DNA from: Clostridia bacterium
GTDB taxonomy: Bacteria > Bacillota_A > Clostridia > Oscillospirales > Acutalibacteraceae
DNA: 9,320 nt
Direction: 5' to 3'
Assembly (NCBI GenBank): GCA_024699005.1
Contig: JAILQN010000083.1
Span: 1-9,320, forward strand
Under the pieces are notes generated by a model that was not told where the DNA came from, made no database searches, and saw nothing but the letters and a program-made list of their open reading frames with translations. The first letter of the stretch is position 1; each line of letters starts with the position of its first letter. Below are positions 7,171 through 9,320 of this stretch, in pieces. The position numbers and the translations under genes were made by a program.

Positions 7171-8862
7171 TCATCGATCGGTTGTTCGTTCTTCGGCGAA
7201 GCGGTAACGGTAGCACAGCCTGCCGTAAGGCGCGGTGTCGCCGTGCAGATAGAAGTCCTCCACCGTATCGTCCGCTTTTATGCTGTCCGCCCATTTGAAG
7301 TCGAGGGCGAATCCGCCCTCCTCCGGCAGGCAGAGCAGTTTCTTCGGTATCTCGTATCTTATAACGGCTCCGTCGACGTAAACCCTGACGTCCGGCAGTT
7401 CTGCCTTTTCTTTGTTCAGATAAACCTGCGCGGTCCCGTCCGGTGTAAATATATATGTTTTCGTCTTATAAGGCGCCAGCACGCTGCCGTAATGCTCCTG
7501 CTCTGCGGGAACGACGTAAAGCCTCATGTAATTGCCTTCCCGCCGTATCGCATCGGCGCATTCTGCGGTGAATATGACGCTGTCGTCGGTCGATTTTACG
7601 GTCATGGAGCGTATATCGTTTGCGCCGGCGGGCTCGCGGTAATGGGTGTTTCCGTTTCCGTCCGTATCGCGGGGGAGGGCGCCGGCGGGATAATCGGAGT
7701 ATACAAGACCGTCCCCCTCGTCCGTCGGGTCCGCGTCGCCGCCTTTATACCGGCGTATGAATTCGACCAGCTGCATATAGTAATTGTCAAAATACCCGCC
7801 CTTCATAGGCTCGATATCACGGCTGTATTCCAGGGAACAGCAGTCGCACATCACGGCGCGCATATCCTGAATGCCCTCGCGGTAATAGGTGAATTCGCCC
7901 TCGTCGTTCCTGACGGTATAAGTAAACGGCTCACGCCTGTCCCAGCGCCACTGGCCGGCTGTCCATTCGTTCCAGCCGGTCACGAAGACGATCTCCGGGT
8001 CGACTTTAAGAGCGTATTCACACTGCTCGGCAAAGTTGAAGCCGTACTGGACGGCGTTCTCGCGGATATCCATCCTGCCGTTGTGGTAACTGCGTCCCCA
8101 GGCTCCGTCCTCTCCGAAAAACGCCGAGTCGCTGTGCGCGCAGTTGGGATGTTGGGCGACGGATACGTTCACGACCTCGGGCGTGCCGTCCTTTTTGCGG
8201 TAAACGCGCTGCGGACGGATGAATTCCATCCACGGGAAACCTTCCTCATGCTGCTCGTCCAGCGGCCACTGAGAGATCCTGTGAGTAAAGAATTCCCTTG
8301 CCTCCGGTCTGCATTCCTCCGGTCTGTCGATGATCAGCGGTTTGCCGTCCAGCTCGAACCACGTGCTGCGGTATAACCCCTTTGAATATATTCTGTCATA
8401 GAGCTCGTTCACCGTTTCGCCGGCTTCGGTATTGGTGTAGAACACGACCTTCGGCGCAGGATATCCCGCGTCGATATACTCCTCCAGCAGGGACATGATC
8501 TTTGTGACCTGATCGTAAAATATCACGCGGTTGGTGGTGTCGAACACGAGGAAGTCCACGTCCGCGAAGCCGAGCATCTCTATGTGTTTCCGGATGACCC
8601 ATTCGTCCTCCGTCATGTAATATCCGAAAAGCGGCTCGCCCCAGTAAGCGCCTCCGGTCCAGGCGGGATGATCCATATCCGTGGCGGCTGTGGGGTCCTC
8701 CGCTATGACCTTGCTCACGTCGACCGGCCCGCCGGCGGAGTGCGACGAATTGCAGACGAAATAGAAAATGCCTACAAGCCTGTCGCGCCGTCCGACCGTG
8801 TCCGGTATCCTGCGGCCGACACGGTCCGCGCCGCGTACGCTGCGCATATCTGTTTTTTTCAT
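7171..8862 (-). CDS. GH99/WbsX-like TIM-barrel protein with C-terminal CBM9/DOMON-like module, 563 aa
   Basis: The body (about 25-375) resembles the GH99 endo-mannosidase/WbsX-like fold: LVGIFYFVC (29-37), AYWGEPLFGYY (72-82), ADVDFLVFDTTN (100-111), KVVFYTNT (138-145), DGKPLII (172-178) and IVFVTGWNEW (291-300). The last matches the WNEW motif of WbsX-like proteins, with Glu299 a candidate catalytic acid. LEYSRDIEPMKGGYFDNYY (344-362) is a family block I recognise from otherwise unnamed proteins. From about 395 a beta-rich module (DTDGNGNTHY, then MRLYVVP, ending YRYRF) looks like a CBM9/DOMON-type sugar-binding domain. The start at 8862 has GGAGGG at 8867-8872. A longer frame to 9030 would overlap the upstream gene and adds an Arg-rich tail, so it is rejected. 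There is no signal peptide, although relatives are often exported. It is 38 bases after the FAD oxidoreductase and 43 before DUF4838. It is probably a glycosidase of unknown substrate. Confidence 0.83.
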   Translation of the reverse strand: MKKTDMRSVRGADRVGRRIPDTVGRRDRLVGIFYFVCNSSHSAGGPVDVSKVIAEDPTAATDMDHPAWTGGAYWGEPLFGYYMTEDEWVIRKHIEMLGFADVDFLVFDTTNRVIFYDQVTKIMSLLEEYIDAGYPAPKVVFYTNTEAGETVNELYDRIYSKGLYRSTWFELDGKPLIIDRPEECRPEAREFFTHRISQWPLDEQHEEGFPWMEFIRPQRVYRKKDGTPEVVNVSVAQHPNCAHSDSAFFGEDGAWGRSYHNGRMDIRENAVQYGFNFAEQCEYALKVDPEIVFVTGWNEWTAGQWRWDRREPFTYTVRNDEGEFTYYREGIQDMRAVMCDCCSLEYSRDIEPMKGGYFDNYYMQLVEFIRRYKGGDADPTDEGDGLVYSDYPAGALPRDTDGNGNTHYREPAGANDIRSMTVKSTDDSVIFTAECADAIRREGNYMRLYVVPAEQEHYGSVLAPYKTKTYIFTPDGTAQVYLNKEKAELPDVRVYVDGAVIRYEIPKKLLCLPEEGGFALDFKWADSIKADDTVEDFYLHGDTAPYGRLCYRYRFAEERTTDR

Positions 8863-8866
8863 GATA

Positions 8867-8872
8867 CCCTCC
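8867..8872 (-). promoter_or_regulatory. Strong ribosome binding site fixing the GH99-like gene start
   Basis: GGAGGG on the - strand sits four bases from the ATG at 8860-8862, an almost ideal anti-16S match. It decides the start within a frame that stays open a further 168 bases upstream, through the end of the preceding gene. Confidence 0.8.
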
Positions 8873-8900
8873 GTTATATATTTTCCGTTTGCCGACTGTA

Positions 8901-9320
8901 TTACCTGAAATCGAACGAGAACAGGTTCGCGTCGCCGCCTTCGCCTCCCCACGTTTCGCGCAGGACAAGCCGGACTTGTCTGAGCGCCGTGTCCGGAGCT
9001 TTGTGATTGACGCACCCTGAGATATTGCATTCCGTTTCATACAGAACGGTTCGTTCCCCCGTTTGCGTTTCGGCAGTCAGGATATAGCTTTTTACAAGCG
9101 TTTCCGGTAAATGCGTTGACGGGCTATCCTGCGTGCGGTTGGCGCGCATCGTATGTTTCCGCTCGATCTCGTCTCCGGGAAGAGTCTCGCGGTCGAGGTC
9201 CGCGTCGAAGCGGATATGTATATTCCGCAGGATGACCGGCCGCTCAAATTCGTAAACGACAGCCCTGCCGGGCGGAATGCGGACCCGCTGATCCTCCGCG
9301 CCGTACAGCCGGTGGCTGCG
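8901..9320 (-). CDS. Probable FAD-dependent oxidoreductase, C-terminal 139 residues (5' end outside window)
   Basis: The frame is open from the right edge to a TAA stop at 8901-8903, so this is the 3' end of a larger gene. The visible part is beta-rich and domain-like: PPGRAVVYEFERPVILRNIH, then IRFDADLDRETLPG, HTMRANRTQDSP, LPETLVKSYILTAETQ and QVRLVLRETWGGEGGDANLF near the end. This pattern, with FDxDLxRE, the H-M-x-x-N segment, PETLVKxY and a closing RxTWGxExxxxxFxFDxR, matches my recollection of the discoidin-like C-terminal domain of FAD_oxidored (PF12831-type) proteins found in polysaccharide and sugar catabolic loci. The FAD-binding GxGxxG part would lie outside the window, so the flavin assignment rests on the tail alone. 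An internal ATG at 9149 is only a Met within the domain, not a start. The gene leads into the GH99-like gene 38 bases on. The alternative is another protein ending in the same kind of beta-sandwich. Confidence 0.65.
   Translation of the reverse strand, partial: RSHRLYGAEDQRVRIPPGRAVVYEFERPVILRNIHIRFDADLDRETLPGDEIERKHTMRANRTQDSPSTHLPETLVKSYILTAETQTGERTVLYETECNISGCVNHKAPDTALRQVRLVLRETWGGEGGDANLFSFDFR

Noticed and set aside
7243..8376. 377-codon open frame on the + strand, antisense to the GH99-like gene
   Set aside because: It lies wholly within a well-supported gene on the other strand. The translation shows no recognisable domain or family motif, and the openness follows from the GC-rich codon pattern of the real gene.
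8396..9040. 214-codon - strand frame overlapping the GH99-like gene start and the oxidoreductase tail
   Set aside because: Out-of-frame shadow with Arg-rich, low-information translation; the GH99-like frame has the strong Shine-Dalgarno site and family motifs.

Overview
The window looks like chromosome from an uncultured, moderately GC-rich Clostridia-type Firmicute, probably from an animal gut or another anoxic site. Three things suggest this: a fused FeoA-FeoB ferrous iron transporter followed by a tiny FeoB-associated Cys-rich membrane protein, strong GGAGG-type ribosome binding sites, and a palindrome whose core resembles repeats I recall from clostridial genomes. The taxonomy is inference; no rRNA or tRNA gene is present.

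The layout is two convergent gene blocks. On the + strand (2-3550) are the 3' part of feoAB, a 55-aa Cys-rich membrane protein whose start shares one base with the feoB stop, and a uroporphyrinogen-decarboxylase-fold (URO-D family) protein. On the - strand, read from 9320 down to 3625, are five closely spaced genes: the C-terminal end of a probable FAD-dependent oxidoreductase, a GH99/WbsX-like protein with a C-terminal beta-rich module, a DUF4838 glycosidase-like protein, a CehA/McbA-type PHP-domain metallohydrolase, and an SGNH/GDSL hydrolase. The gaps between them are 38, 43, 74 and 15 bases, and each complete gene has a purine-rich Shine-Dalgarno sequence, so they read as one operon. Its promoter and first genes lie beyond the right edge. 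The two blocks meet at a 45-base hairpin (3565-3609) that is the only candidate terminator for both.

The + strand block starts with Fe(II) uptake: FeoAB forms the GTP-gated inner-membrane channel, and the Cys-rich peptide probably sits beside it. The URO-D-family gene has no obvious role in iron uptake. It belongs to a clade that, as I recall, often lies in sugar-degradation clusters, so it may be tied functionally to the opposite block.

The - strand block looks like an uncharacterised catabolic cluster for a carbohydrate or glycoside. It holds two glycosidase-fold proteins, a metal-dependent PHP hydrolase, an SGNH esterase-like enzyme and a flavin oxidoreductase. None of the four complete products has a visible signal peptide, which suggests cytoplasmic action on an imported small substrate. 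The substrate cannot be deduced from the sequence, and no transporter or regulator lies in the window. The window is almost fully coding: there is no gene-free stretch over 300 bases, and I see no RNA gene, CRISPR array, insertion sequence or phage gene.
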